In this document: piece after piece, positions 54,409 through 62,447 of the stretch
How positions within the stretch are numbered: position 1 is the stretch's first letter
Layout: each line of letters opens with the position of its first letter
Assembly (NCBI GenBank): GCA_964634385.1
Contig: CAZWIZ010000008.1
Span: 1-64,000, forward strand
DNA from: JAFGXW01 sp964634385
GTDB taxonomy: Bacteria; Bacillota_I; Bacilli_A; Izemoplasmatales; Izemoplasmataceae
Length of the DNA: 64,000 nucleotides
Direction: 5' to 3'
Position numbers and translations under genes: made by a program
The notes under the pieces: generated by a model
The model's database searches: none
The model's input: the letters and a program-made list of their open reading frames with translations, nothing else
What the model was told of the DNA's origin: nothing

Positions 54409-56493
54409 TTATTTATTTTCTTCATCTTCTTGAAGTTGTTTTAAAACACCATCTAACATATGTTGAGGTACTTCGTCATAACGCACGAATTCACGTTGGA
54501 AAGATCCAGTTCCTTGTGTCATTGCCATTAAGTCAATTGTATAACTCATAATTTCTGCTTCAGGACATTCAGCAATAATTTTTTGTCTACCATTATTAAG
54601 AGGTTCCATACCTAGAACTTGACCACGTCTACGATTAATATCTCCCATAACGTCTCCTACATAATCATCTTTAACTATTATTTCAAGTTTCATAGTAGGT
54701 TCTAATAATGTCGGTACACATGTTTTGATTGCATTTTTAAAAGCAACTGCCGCAGCTAATTTAAAAGAAATTTCATTTGAATCTACTGCATGATACGCTC
54801 CATCAATTAATGTTGCTTTAATACCAATAACAGGAAATCCTGCAAGAGGACCTTTATGGAATGTTTCAATTAGTCCTTTTTCAACAGCTGGAAAATATCC
54901 TTTTGGAACTGATCCGCCATGAATTTTTTCATCAAATTCAAAATCAATTTTATTAGGATTAACTGGTTCGAAAATCATTTTAACAACACCAAATTGTCCA
55001 GATCCACCTGATTGTTTTTTATGACGTCCCTCTACTTCTACTTTTTTCTTTATTGTTTCTCTATATACGATTTTTTGTTCTAATTGGTCTACTTCAACTT
55101 TAAACATATTTTTAAGTTTTTCTAAAATATATTTAATATGTGTCATACCTTGTCCACCAATTAACAATTGGGCAGTTTCACGATTACGTTTATATTCAAA
55201 AGAAGGATCTTCAATTGTTAATTTATGTAATGCAGAAGAAATTTTATCTTCATCTTTTTTGTTTTTCGGTTTGACAGCTATATAAATCGTTGGTGAAGGG
55301 AATCCAGGTCCTTTATAAACTATTTGATTTTTAGGATCAGAAATAGTGCAGCCTGTAAAAATTTCATCTATTTTAGTAATAACACCAATATCTCCTGCAT
55401 GAATCATATCTGTTTCTATTTGTTCTTTCCCTCTTAAAAAAGAGATTGAACCAATTTTAAATGTTTCATGAGAATTAGTTACTGTTATTTTTTGTCCACT
55501 TTGTAATGTCCCAGAATATACTTTAACTAAATTCATTGTTCCAACAAATGGATCAATCGTTGTTTTAAATACATATCCAGAAAACGGTTCTTCATCTGTT
55601 GTTTTTCGTTCAAATGTTTCTTCTGTTTTAGGATCTTTTCCTACTATTGGTTTAAGATCATTTGGAGCTGGCATAAACTTTTTAACCATTTCTAAAATAT
55701 CGATAACACCAATGTCTTTAATAAGAGATCCAAAAACAATTGGTTTTAAATCTCCAGAAAGAACACCTGAACGTAATCCACCACATATTTCATCATATGT
55801 TAATTCTTCTCCACCGAAGTATTTTTCTAATAATACTTCTGATGTTTCCGCAACTGATTCAAATATTTTTTCTCTTAATTCTTCAACTTTATCAGTTAAA
55901 AATTCTGGCATAGGTTTTTCCACTATTTTTTGACCATCTAATACTTTAGCTTTCATGTCGACCATATCAACATAACCTTTAAAATCTTGCCCTTCAACTA
56001 TTGGCCATAAGAATGGAACAGCTTTATTTCCAATCATTGTATGTAATGCATTAATCAATTCATCTATTTTTATATTATCTTTATCCATCTTATTAATGAA
56101 AATAATAGTTGGAATATTTAATTCACTTAAATCTGCTAGAACTTGTTCGGTACCAATATCGACACCTTTACTTCCGTCAATCATTAAAATAGCACCTTTC
56201 ACAACTGAAAGTGCTTGGTAAACCTCACTTACTAATTCTCTATTTCCTGGAGTATCTAAAAAGTTAAACTTATAACCTTCATATTCAACTGGAATAAGTG
56301 TTGTAGAAATTGATGATAAATGTTTTTTCTCTTCAGTAAGATAATCCGATGTTGTATTGTTATCATCAACATTACCCTTCTTGTCTTTTGCACCTGTTAC
56401 ATAAAGCATAGACTCCATAAAAGATGTTTTTCCAGAACCTGGATGCCCGATAACAGCGATGGTACGTAAGTGTTCGATGTTGTATTGTTTCAT
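54409..56493 (-). CDS. Elongation factor G-like GTPase (EF-G2 type paralogue)
   Basis: This 694-residue translational GTPase of the EF-G2 subgroup has P-loop GHPGSGKTS (16-24), which differs from the AHIDAGKT of canonical EF-G; DTPGNRELV and NKMDKDN follow. Domains II to V are present, with GRHKKQSGGSGQFG, HGGSVPKGYFPAVEKG and the C-terminal RRGQVLGMEP. Paralogues of this kind lack a proven function and do not replace EF-G in translocation. The promoter has the extended -10 TGTTATAAT, and AAGGAGG precedes the ATG. It is a single-gene unit. Confidence 0.88.
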   Translation of the reverse strand: MKQYNIEHLRTIAVIGHPGSGKTSFMESMLYVTGAKDKKGNVDDNNTTSDYLTEEKKHLSSISTTLIPVEYEGYKFNFLDTPGNRELVSEVYQALSVVKGAILMIDGSKGVDIGTEQVLADLSELNIPTIIFINKMDKDNIKIDELINALHTMIGNKAVPFLWPIVEGQDFKGYVDMVDMKAKVLDGQKIVEKPMPEFLTDKVEELREKIFESVAETSEVLLEKYFGGEELTYDEICGGLRSGVLSGDLKPIVFGSLIKDIGVIDILEMVKKFMPAPNDLKPIVGKDPKTEETFERKTTDEEPFSGYVFKTTIDPFVGTMNLVKVYSGTLQSGQKITVTNSHETFKIGSISFLRGKEQIETDMIHAGDIGVITKIDEIFTGCTISDPKNQIVYKGPGFPSPTIYIAVKPKNKKDEDKISSALHKLTIEDPSFEYKRNRETAQLLIGGQGMTHIKYILEKLKNMFKVEVDQLEQKIVYRETIKKKVEVEGRHKKQSGGSGQFGVVKMIFEPVNPNKIDFEFDEKIHGGSVPKGYFPAVEKGLIETFHKGPLAGFPVIGIKATLIDGAYHAVDSNEISFKLAAAVAFKNAIKTCVPTLLEPTMKLEIIVKDDYVGDVMGDINRRRGQVLGMEPLNNGRQKIIAECPEAEIMSYTIDLMAMTQGTGSFQREFVRYDEVPQHMLDGVLKQLQEDEENK

Positions 56494-56542
56494 CTCATAA
56501 TCCTCCTTAAAAATACTTTCTTTTTTTATTTGACTTTACTTT

Positions 56543-56551
56543 ATTATAACA
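56543..56551 (-). promoter_or_regulatory. Extended -10 promoter of EF-G-like gene
   Basis: The minus-strand TGTTATAAT is identical to the elements before glnA and two other genes; a TTGAAA lies 15 bases upstream of the TATAAT. Confidence 0.65.
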
Positions 56552-56588
56552 GCAACTTAATTTTTTCAATAATGTTTTTTTGAAAATT

Positions 56589-56618
56589 AAAAAATAGGAT
56601 AACTTTACCCTATTTTTT
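56589..56618 (-). terminator. Terminator overlapping the end of the 57-residue frame
   Basis: A 10-bp stem AAAAAATAGG/CCTATTTTTT with a 10-base loop contains the stop codon (56605-56607) of the small frame in its loop. Confidence 0.7.
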
Positions 56619-56778
56619 TAATTATATATCCTTTTTTAATCATTACTTTTTTTGGAGTTCTATCAAAATAATATATTCCCCAATTTTTTTCAAGATCTAG
56701 TGGGTTTCCTCCACCTTTCCATTTAGAATCAGCGGGACTTTGTCCATCACGATAACCGAATAACAAATTGATTTTCAA
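56605..56778 (-). CDS. Small orphan protein or C-terminal gene remnant, DUF5808-like
   Basis: This 57-residue frame starts at TTG and reads MKINLLFGYRDGQ, a Gly-rich KWKGGGNPLD, and KNWGIYYFDRTPKKVMIKK. The last part resembles the W-G-I-F-Y-Y-N-x-D-D-P-x-x-F-V-x-K pattern of DUF5808 tails. It is immediately followed by a terminator, which suggests that the end of a real transcript lies here. Two stop codons lie just upstream of the start in this frame, and the GAGGAG ribosome site is too far away (about 25 bases), so it may be the decayed 3' end of a longer gene. It is too short for confident assignment. Confidence 0.4.
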   Translation of the reverse strand: MKINLLFGYRDGQSPADSKWKGGGNPLDLEKNWGIYYFDRTPKKVMIKKGYIIKKIG

Positions 56779-56833
56779 AACTCATCAATTTTTTTATAAT
56801 TAACTCCTCTATTTTCTTTTTTATATTAAAATT

Positions 56834-57436
56834 CTAATATGGTTCACAAATATATAATGCAGCTCGAACATCAACATCTATTATTTTAACAGATTTAAAA
56901 TTTTCATTTAATTCAGATTTAACATTTTTAATAAAATTAAAATAGTCACCTCTTTCCGCCCATTCTATAATATTTGTAAAAAACCCTCTGTTTGAGTTAT
57001 AATCATATAAAATCACATAACGTTTCGACACTCTACTCATTTCTAAATATAGCGATTTTCTTTTATCGGCTTTTATTCCATGAGCAACATAAGAAGCAAT
57101 TGAAATATCAAACTTTTTATCATCATAAGGCAACATAGAATTTGTTCCTGCTTGAACAAATTCAATATCTTTATTTTCTTCTTTTCTAGCTCCTATATTT
57201 AGCATTCTTTTAGCTGGATCAACTCCAGTAACACTGATTTTTGTTTCATTAAGAACTGAGCATAAAGCTCCAGTTCCACATCCAACATCAATTACACTAT
57301 TAAAAGATGAAATATCAAAATCTTTTTTCACTTTTTCTAAACTAGTTCTATATTTCTTCTTTTGAGAATTATAAAAAAGTCCATATACTGGTGATATAAA
57401 ATTAAACAAGAAATTACTTTCACCTATTTTACTCAT
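56834..57436 (-). CDS. Class I SAM-dependent methyltransferase
   Basis: This protein of about 200 residues has a Rossmann-type methyltransferase fold. Motif I is VIDVGCGTGALCSVL (about 46-60), followed by VTGVDPAKRML for the ribose contact and PYDDKKFDISIASYVAHGI for motifs III/IV. Substrate is unknown; it resembles small-molecule or lipid/quinone-type methyltransferases. The frame is open 13 codons further upstream, but AGGAG eight bases before the ATG at 57436 decides the start. No co-transcribed partner helps to define its role. Confidence 0.82.
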   Translation of the reverse strand: MSKIGESNFLFNFISPVYGLFYNSQKKKYRTSLEKVKKDFDISSFNSVIDVGCGTGALCSVLNETKISVTGVDPAKRMLNIGARKEENKDIEFVQAGTNSMLPYDDKKFDISIASYVAHGIKADKRKSLYLEMSRVSKRYVILYDYNSNRGFFTNIIEWAERGDYFNFIKNVKSELNENFKSVKIIDVDVRAALYICEPY

Positions 57437-57596
57437 ATTAAGATCTCCTCTTTTTAGAATAACATATAAAATCATTTTGTTTATACATTCTATGCTCCTA
57501 CTTTAGTACCATTGTTTCTTAAAAATATATTTTTATTATACTATATAAATATTTAATATAATGTTTATTTATATTTTTTTATACCTCATTTAGAAA

Positions 57597-57625
57597 AAAG
57601 TCTATTCTAACATTGAATAGACTTT
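57597..57625 (-). terminator. Terminator after deoxynucleoside kinase gene
   Basis: An 11-bp stem AAAGTCTATTC/GAATAGACTTT with a seven-base loop, followed by a T-rich run on the minus strand. Confidence 0.75.
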
Positions 57626-57636
57626 CTAATTTGTTG

Positions 57637-58257
57637 TTATTTATTTTGTAATTTATCATATCGTTCTTCAATTACACTACAAATTCTTTTGAATTCTTTT
57701 TCATCAAACATATCACCTATATTTAAATAAAGAATCTTTTCTTTAGGAACTTGGTAATTTTTGAAAATACGATTTAAAACATCGTAATAATTTTTATAAT
57801 GAAATTCCAAATAATCATATTGATCTTTTTCCATTTCTCGTCCACGTTTTCTAACATTATTAAACAGTTGTTCCTTGTTTCTTACTAAAACAAGATGAAT
57901 ATCAACATCCGGTAATCTTTTTAAGTGTTCATCAGCGATAGCGTAAGTTAAAGCTACTTCATAAGCTGACATGATTCCTTCTAAGCGTAAAAGTTCTGTA
58001 AAAACAAGATTTGAAAATAAGGTTGAATCAAAAATACATGCTTTGTAATGACGTGAATTCCACATTAATAAAAACAAAGAGGAATAAAAAGCATTTTGGC
58101 TTAACAATGCAAAAGTTTTTTTATCTTCATAAAACAAAGGTAAAAACTCATTTTTTTCAACTGGTTCTGCGACCATTGGTACTTTATAATGTTCTGATAA
58201 TAATTTTGATAAAGTTGATTTTCCAGACCCAATTGGACCTATAATTCCTATTCTCAT
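57637..58257 (-). CDS. Deoxynucleoside kinase (deoxyadenosine/deoxyguanosine kinase type)
   Basis: This 206-residue nucleoside salvage enzyme phosphorylates deoxynucleosides with ATP. The P-loop is GPIGSGKST (7-15), the substrate-binding EPVEKNEF (36-43) includes the catalytic Glu, FDSTLFSNLVF holds the D-R/S-type motif, and the lid region is RKRGREMEKDQYDYLE (about 145-160). It is of the Bacillus Dck/Dgk family and common in mollicutes, which depend on nucleoside salvage. The P-loop at the very N-terminus supports the ATG, preceded by AGAGG. It is not linked to other nucleotide genes here. Confidence 0.88.
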   Translation of the reverse strand: MRIGIIGPIGSGKSTLSKLLSEHYKVPMVAEPVEKNEFLPLFYEDKKTFALLSQNAFYSSLFLLMWNSRHYKACIFDSTLFSNLVFTELLRLEGIMSAYEVALTYAIADEHLKRLPDVDIHLVLVRNKEQLFNNVRKRGREMEKDQYDYLEFHYKNYYDVLNRIFKNYQVPKEKILYLNIGDMFDEKEFKRICSVIEERYDKLQNK

Positions 58258-58334
58258 ATTGTTAACCTCTTTCCATAAATTATAAAATAATTATATATAA
58301 AACAGTCAACTAAGTCAAAGGCAAGTTCAACTTG

Positions 58335-58381
58335 GATAGTGTAAAATGGTTTTGAAAAAGTTATTAAAAAGAATAAGTTCT
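58335..58381 (+). repeat. 47-bp direct repeat, copy 1
   Basis: This begins GATAGTGTAAAATGGT and matches 63066-63112 at 41 of 47 positions without gaps, the first 16 being identical. It lies in the gene-free stretch between the deoxynucleoside kinase and Sel1 genes. It may be a mobile-element end left after decay. Confidence 0.7.
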
Positions 58382-58529
58382 TGTATTCTAATGAAAAAGT
58401 AATTAGTCAATCTAATATGGACCTTATGTTCATTGTTTGATTTTCATACCAACCTAATGTCAATCAATACTAAAAGTAGTATATTGTATATTCTAATTAG
58501 GTTACATACCAATTATCACTCAATATAAT

Positions 58530-58925
58530 TTAATCTAACGACACATCTAATACATTACATTTTTGAATTGATAAATCGTGATTTTGAAGTGCTGATTTTT
58601 TATACCAATATTTTGCTTTTTCAATATTAATTTCAACTCCAAATCCTTCTTCATAAATCCAAGCTATATTAAATTGTCCATCTCTATCTCCATGCATTGC
58701 TGAACGTTCAGTCCAATATAACGCTTTATCTAAATTTTTTTTAACTCCTATTCCATCAAGATAAAAGTGTCCAACTTGACATTCCGCAAGTGCATATCCT
58801 GTTTCTTCAGCTAACTTTAAATGGCCTTCAAAACATTTATCATATTGTTTTGTATTCCAATATTTATCAATTAGTTCATTGCATATATCTAATTCCTTAC
58901 ATGGTTTATAATACTTTTCTACCAC
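58530..58925 (-). CDS. Sel1-repeat (TPR-like) protein
   Basis: This protein of about 131 residues contains Sel1-like repeats: a full unit ALAECQVGHFYLDGIGVKKN, a second DGQFNIAWIYEEGFGVEINI, and a degenerate start. Such helical repeats form protein-interaction surfaces; no enzymatic part is seen and no signal peptide, so it is probably cytoplasmic. GAGGAG touches an ATGATG pair with zero and three bases of spacing, so the GTG nine bases beyond, at 58925, has the better distance and is preferred. The frame could start up to three codons earlier at 58934. It is a single gene of unknown partner. Confidence 0.7.
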   Translation of the reverse strand: MVEKYYKPCKELDICNELIDKYWNTKQYDKCFEGHLKLAEETGYALAECQVGHFYLDGIGVKKNLDKALYWTERSAMHGDRDGQFNIAWIYEEGFGVEINIEKAKYWYKKSALQNHDLSIQKCNVLDVSLD

Positions 58926-59035
58926 TATCATCATCTCCTCATATTGGTTTTTAATTTCTTCTTTAAAAGAAAAAATATACTATCAGCTCTCACCGACTTT
59001 TATATGACATAATTCCTCAAATGAAGTAAACAAAG

Positions 59036-59100
59036 ACGGCTTAATAGAGCCGTTATTTTATTTTTTACTGGAGTTAATAGTACCTAAGAGATACTCTCGT
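59036..59100. repeat. Diverged repeat, copy A
   Basis: Starting ACGGCTTAATAGAGCCGT (a 6-bp hairpin) and including CCGTTATT and a GGAGTT...CTCG segment, this stretch resembles 61149-61215 at roughly 70% (21 of 30 in the GGAGTT...CTCG part). It lies between the PiT and Sel1 genes. Confidence 0.45.
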
Positions 59101-59143
59101 CTACTCAAAATACTGATTTTTTATTTATTTGGCACAACAATAA

Positions 59144-60202
59144 TTATGAATTGATTACAGTTTGTAAGAATACATTTTGTAATACATTCAATACAATAAA
59201 TGATATTACAAATGATATTAATGGAGTTAAAACCCAACCGATTGCAATATTACCAATTTTAGATAAGTTAATATTTCGCCCACCTTTTGCTAGACCAACA
59301 CCCATTATCGCCCCTACTACAGCTTGTGACTGTGATACAGGAACAAGTGGGAATCCAGGTAGATTTATTGAAGTAAGGAAATTGTTTAATCCTTCTGATG
59401 AAAAGACAAATAACACTAATGAACTAGATAGTACAACTATAAACGCACTAATCGGTGATAATTTAAATATATTATTCCCAACCGTCTTCATTACTTTTTT
59501 AGAGAACGTGAATACACCAATAGCGATTGAAATACCTCCAAGTAAGAACAATTGTTGTACTCCAGTAAATGTAATATTTCCAATTATAAAATCATTAAAA
59601 GGAGATACTTGTATAAATACACCCATAACGTTTGCAATATTATTTGAACCTAAACTATATGAACCAAATGCTCCAGCAATAAGTAGACCAATGCGTGTAT
59701 ACTTATCCATTTTTAAAACATGAACACTTGTATGTTCTATAATATATTTTACAATAAAGTAGATTGTAATAGCAAAAATAGCTGCTAGTATTGGAGTAAA
59801 AACCCAAGTTTTAACTATTTTAACTACAACATCAGAATTTGTTTGAATACCACCAAATACATTCCATCCAATTATAGCCCCTACTATTGCCTGAGATGTA
59901 GAAACTGGTAACCCTCTTTTAGTCATCATTAAAACCGTAAAAGCTGCAGACGTAGAAACTGCAAATGCTCCCGCAATTGCATTAATAGCACCTAATTCGC
60001 CAAGTGTGTTTGATGTTCCAGATCCGCCTACAACTGCGCCAATAATAACAAACACACTACATATGATAGCTGCTGTAGTAAAACTAATCATCTTAGTACC
60101 TACTGCTGTTCCAAAAATATTAGCTGCGTCGTTAGCACCGAGTGACCATCCCATAAAAAGCCCTGCTGAAAGGAACAAACCAGTGATTAACAACGTTTCC
60201 AT
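59144..60202 (-). CDS. pit: PiT-family inorganic phosphate transporter
   Basis: This 352-residue membrane protein imports phosphate with H+ or Na+. Both halves carry the PiT signature: GANDAANIFGTAVG (about 22-35) near the N-terminus and GSNNIANVMGVFI (about 184) in the second half, the internal duplication typical of PiT. GLPVSTSQAIVGAIIG and PVSQSQAVVGAIMG are the second conserved pair. About ten helices are predicted. AAGGAGGTG precedes the ATG, and the gene is 31 bases after the DUF47 partner, so the two are an operon as in many bacteria. Confidence 0.93.
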   Translation of the reverse strand: METLLITGLFLSAGLFMGWSLGANDAANIFGTAVGTKMISFTTAAIICSVFVIIGAVVGGSGTSNTLGELGAINAIAGAFAVSTSAAFTVLMMTKRGLPVSTSQAIVGAIIGWNVFGGIQTNSDVVVKIVKTWVFTPILAAIFAITIYFIVKYIIEHTSVHVLKMDKYTRIGLLIAGAFGSYSLGSNNIANVMGVFIQVSPFNDFIIGNITFTGVQQLFLLGGISIAIGVFTFSKKVMKTVGNNIFKLSPISAFIVVLSSSLVLFVFSSEGLNNFLTSINLPGFPLVPVSQSQAVVGAIMGVGLAKGGRNINLSKIGNIAIGWVLTPLISFVISFIVLNVLQNVFLQTVINS

Positions 60203-60233
60203 ATGTCAAACACCTCCTTGTTTCTAACCATTA

Positions 60234-60884
60234 TTATATACTCCTTTTAAATCTAAAAACAGATAACATGCTTGCGATTGTTTCTGCTAAATCTGATAGT
60301 TTAGCAAAATCTGTTGCAAAGCTAGAAAGAAGCATTTTTTCACTTAAAGAATAGTTCAATTCATCATTAAAAATTTTGACTTTCAGTTCATGTAACAACA
60401 TATCTGCTTCTGACTCAAATAGATTTACTTTCGTAATATAATCCTCAATCGTCTTAAACTCTGTGAAGTAAATTCTTACTGCCTTAATAAGTGTTTCAGC
60501 AGCTCTTTTTGATTTTTTTGCTAGATATCCAAAATCATCAACTAAAGATGAATCAATTCTAGGTCTTATAACTTGTAAATCTAAAAGAATTTCCTTTGAT
60601 ATATCATTAATATCATCCATAGAATCCATAAGTTCTAGAATATCTGCACTTAAATCTGGAATTAAATTGTATCTAAAAAGAACATATTTAATATTTACTA
60701 AATGTTCGTCCGCTTCTTTTTCTTGTTCTGTAATCATTTTTGTGCGTTCAATAAAGTGTTCACTCTCATCTCGAAGATATGCTTTGACTCCCTCTAAAAA
60801 TGTATTTGCGCCTTTTTGCAAGGAATTAAGATACAACTCTATCTCTAACTCTAATTGTTTATTACGATCTTTGAATAATTTCAT
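60234..60884 (-). CDS. DUF47/PhoU-like partner of PiT
   Basis: This 216-residue all-helical protein of the DUF47 (Pit accessory, PhoU-like) family is thought to regulate the phosphate transporter or sense metal-bound phosphate. The helical bundle shows the family's acidic EKEADEHLVN (about 54) and FESEADMLLHELK (about 155), each comparable to the E-x-x-x-D metal patches of PhoU. It is the first gene of the two-gene phosphate operon, with AGAGGAG before the ATG. Confidence 0.88.
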   Translation of the reverse strand: MKLFKDRNKQLELEIELYLNSLQKGANTFLEGVKAYLRDESEHFIERTKMITEQEKEADEHLVNIKYVLFRYNLIPDLSADILELMDSMDDINDISKEILLDLQVIRPRIDSSLVDDFGYLAKKSKRAAETLIKAVRIYFTEFKTIEDYITKVNLFESEADMLLHELKVKIFNDELNYSLSEKMLLSSFATDFAKLSDLAETIASMLSVFRFKRSI

Positions 60885-61221
60885 ACTATTTCTCCTCTTT
60901 CTATAGTCACTGGCTAAAATGTCGTATTATGCCAATTTTTTTCTTTTAAAGTAGTATTATATAACTTTGGTAAGCTTATATAATACCAAATATTGTAAGC
61001 ATTTTCAATGCTATTTCTATAAACTCTTCAAATACCTTAACATTTTGTGAATTTATTAGATTTATCGAATACTGTTTGTGTTATTTTGTTTTTACAATTT
61101 ACTTTTACTTGCTTCCATCGAAAAATATTAACAAAAAGTTCAAATAAAACAGCTTTATTAAACCGTTATTCTTATTTTTAGCGGGAGTTGATGGTCCCCG
61201 AACGATAACCTCGGCACGAAA
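60885..61221. other. Gene-free interval upstream of phosphate operon
   Basis: This 337-base AT-rich stretch has no coding sequence. It contains a 7-bp inverted repeat TTTGGTA/TACCAAA (60966-60990, 11-base spacer) about 80 bases upstream of the DUF47 gene, next to a TATAAT on the minus strand, and the second copy of a diverged repeat at 61149-61215. Confidence 0.5.
61149..61215. repeat. Diverged repeat, copy B
   Basis: Counterpart of 59036-59100: ACAGCTTTATTAAACCGTTATT, then GGAGTTGATGGTCCCCGAA and ending CCTCG. The pair flanks the phosphate-transport operon in the same orientation. Confidence 0.45.
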
Positions 61222-61542
61222 CTAATCAGTAATCTTTTTCAGTAATTCATTTATTCGTATTGTTGCGATATTGTATATTAACACAAGATTAACACCCTCA
61301 TATTCGTGTGGAATTAGATTGCGTAATCCTGCTATATTTATCCAATCAATATCTGTATGTGTTTTTTTATAGTTATCTGAGAGTTTTTTTACTGATTCAC
61401 CAATTTGCTCTAGATTCAATATTACTGCATCTATTTTTTCTTCATTTAAAATGAAAGTTTCGTAATTATCTACATTGCTCATAAATCTATTGATTTTTTG
61501 TATGTACTTTATAACTCGTTCTAAATATTTAAGCTCTCTCAT
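61222..61542 (-). CDS. hepT: HepT-family (HEPN) toxin
   Basis: This 106-residue HEPN-domain protein (DUF86) has the RNLIPHEY motif at Arg74, His79 and Tyr81, which is the R-x4-H-x-Y signature of HepT toxins; the tyrosine is the site AMPylated by the MntA antitoxin in known systems. A LEQIGESVKKL helix (about 44) is family-typical. The start ATG lies inside the last codons of the upstream antitoxin remnant, nine bases from AGGAG in that remnant, so it was translationally coupled. The toxin frame is intact while the antitoxin is broken, so it may be inactive, silent or held by another antitoxin. Confidence 0.85.
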   Translation of the reverse strand: MRELKYLERVIKYIQKINRFMSNVDNYETFILNEEKIDAVILNLEQIGESVKKLSDNYKKTHTDIDWINIAGLRNLIPHEYEGVNLVLIYNIATIRINELLKKITD

Positions 61543-61926
61543 AGATTGCAACTCCTGTTTTCATGATTTCATTATATATCTTTGAATCAACAAGAACGGT
61601 TCTATTACTTAGAAGATTTATTTTTTTATAAGGTGCATTCTGAGTTTTTCTATTACTCCATAAAACTCTAATCCAAAAATATCTGACTCCATATACAAAT
61701 CAATATCACTTAATGGTGACGCATCACCATCTACACTTAATTCAATGCTTTTTTGCATCTCAGCAGATAACATTTTATCAATAATTAAATCTACTGTCCA
61801 TTCACTTGGTTTTCTTATACCTTGTTCCCAGTTTCGTAGTGTCTTAACTGGAATTCCTGTAAGTGATGATACTTGTTCCTGTGTTAATCTTAGATTCTTT
61901 CTTACGCTCTTTAAGATTATACTCAT
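61529..61926 (-). pseudogene. Decayed HTH-MNT antitoxin (XRE domain plus nucleotidyltransferase)
   Basis: The intact 102-codon part (61618-61926) has an XRE-type helix-turn-helix (about 4-57, LTQEQVSSLTGIPVKTLRNW) followed directly by GDASPLSDIDLYMES. This is the second half of the MNT nucleotidyltransferase active site (D74 and D76), but the preceding Gly-Ser part and some 30 residues are absent. A frame change in an A7 run near 61620 then separates the C-terminal part, whose other frame reads INLLSNRTVLVDSK...EIMKTGVAIYER up to 61529. Both an internal deletion and a frameshift are therefore present, and AMPylation of HepT seems impossible. DNA binding may persist. GAGGTG precedes the ATG. 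Confidence 0.75.
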
Positions 61927-61943
61927 GCAATCACCTCAAATCT

Positions 61944-61972
61944 ATTATATACCTCAATGGGGCTCTTGTTAA
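61944..61972 (-). promoter_or_regulatory. Promoter of HTH-MNT/hepT operon
   Basis: On the minus strand, TTAACA (61967-61972), 17 bases, TATAAT (61944-61949), ending 18 bases before the antitoxin ATG. Confidence 0.75.
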
Positions 61973-61987
61973 CATTAAATGCCCCAT
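61957..61987. promoter_or_regulatory. Probable operator of the toxin-antitoxin promoter
   Basis: ATGGGGC (61957-61963) and GCCCCAT (61981-61987) form a perfect inverted repeat with a 17-base spacer that brackets the -35 box. This suits autoregulation by the helix-turn-helix protein encoded just downstream. Confidence 0.55.
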
Positions 61988-62026
61988 TAGCGTAGTGGAA
62001 AAATCGCACTGCTATGAAAAAGCGAG

Positions 62027-62401
62027 ATGTTGATTTGGATTAGTGATATCACATATATTAAAGTCAACTCAACCCATTACTACTTACATGTAATTATTGA
62101 TATCTATTCTAGATTTATAATTGATTACACTCTATCAGAGAATATGGAAGCTATTAATATTGTTAGATTGTTTAAAAGAGCATTTAATAAAAGAAATAAA
62201 CTAAGTAATCTAATATTCCATAGTGATCAGGGAGAGCAATACAAAGCTTCTATCTTTAAGAAATGCTTAATTGAGCATAATGTAACACAGTCATACTCCA
62301 AAACTAATTGCCCTTATGATAATGCAATTTGTGAAAGTACATTTGCCAATTTAACGCTTACGTCCTTTTACTGTTTCAGCCATTCTATACACCTTGTATA
62401 A
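62027..62401 (+). pseudogene. IS3-family transposase core fragment
   Basis: A 124-codon piece of an IS3/IS150-type OrfB integrase domain. The three catalytic residues are still readable: Asp in WISDITYI, Asp in FHSDQGEQY and Glu in AICESTFANL. The helix-turn-helix OrfA and the N-terminal third of OrfB are missing, and after STFANL the sequence leaves the family and ends early. No terminal inverted repeats were found, so the element is a dead remnant. It lies directly upstream of, and divergent from, the toxin-antitoxin genes. Confidence 0.85.
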
Positions 62402-62409
62402 TGCAAGAG

Positions 62410-62435
62410 AAAAGCACATCAATTGATATGCTTTT
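62410..62435. terminator. Terminator after small membrane protein gene
   Basis: The near-palindrome AAAAGCACATCAATTGAT/ATGCTTTT (one mismatch) ends in a T-run in both directions, 12 bases beyond the stop at 62448. Confidence 0.65.
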
Positions 62436-62447
62436 TCGATAAATTAG

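Noticed and set aside
61149..61215. tRNA gene remnant suggested by GGTCCCCGAACGATAACC
   Set aside because: No cloverleaf could be formed on either strand; the T-arm-like letters lack the correct loop.
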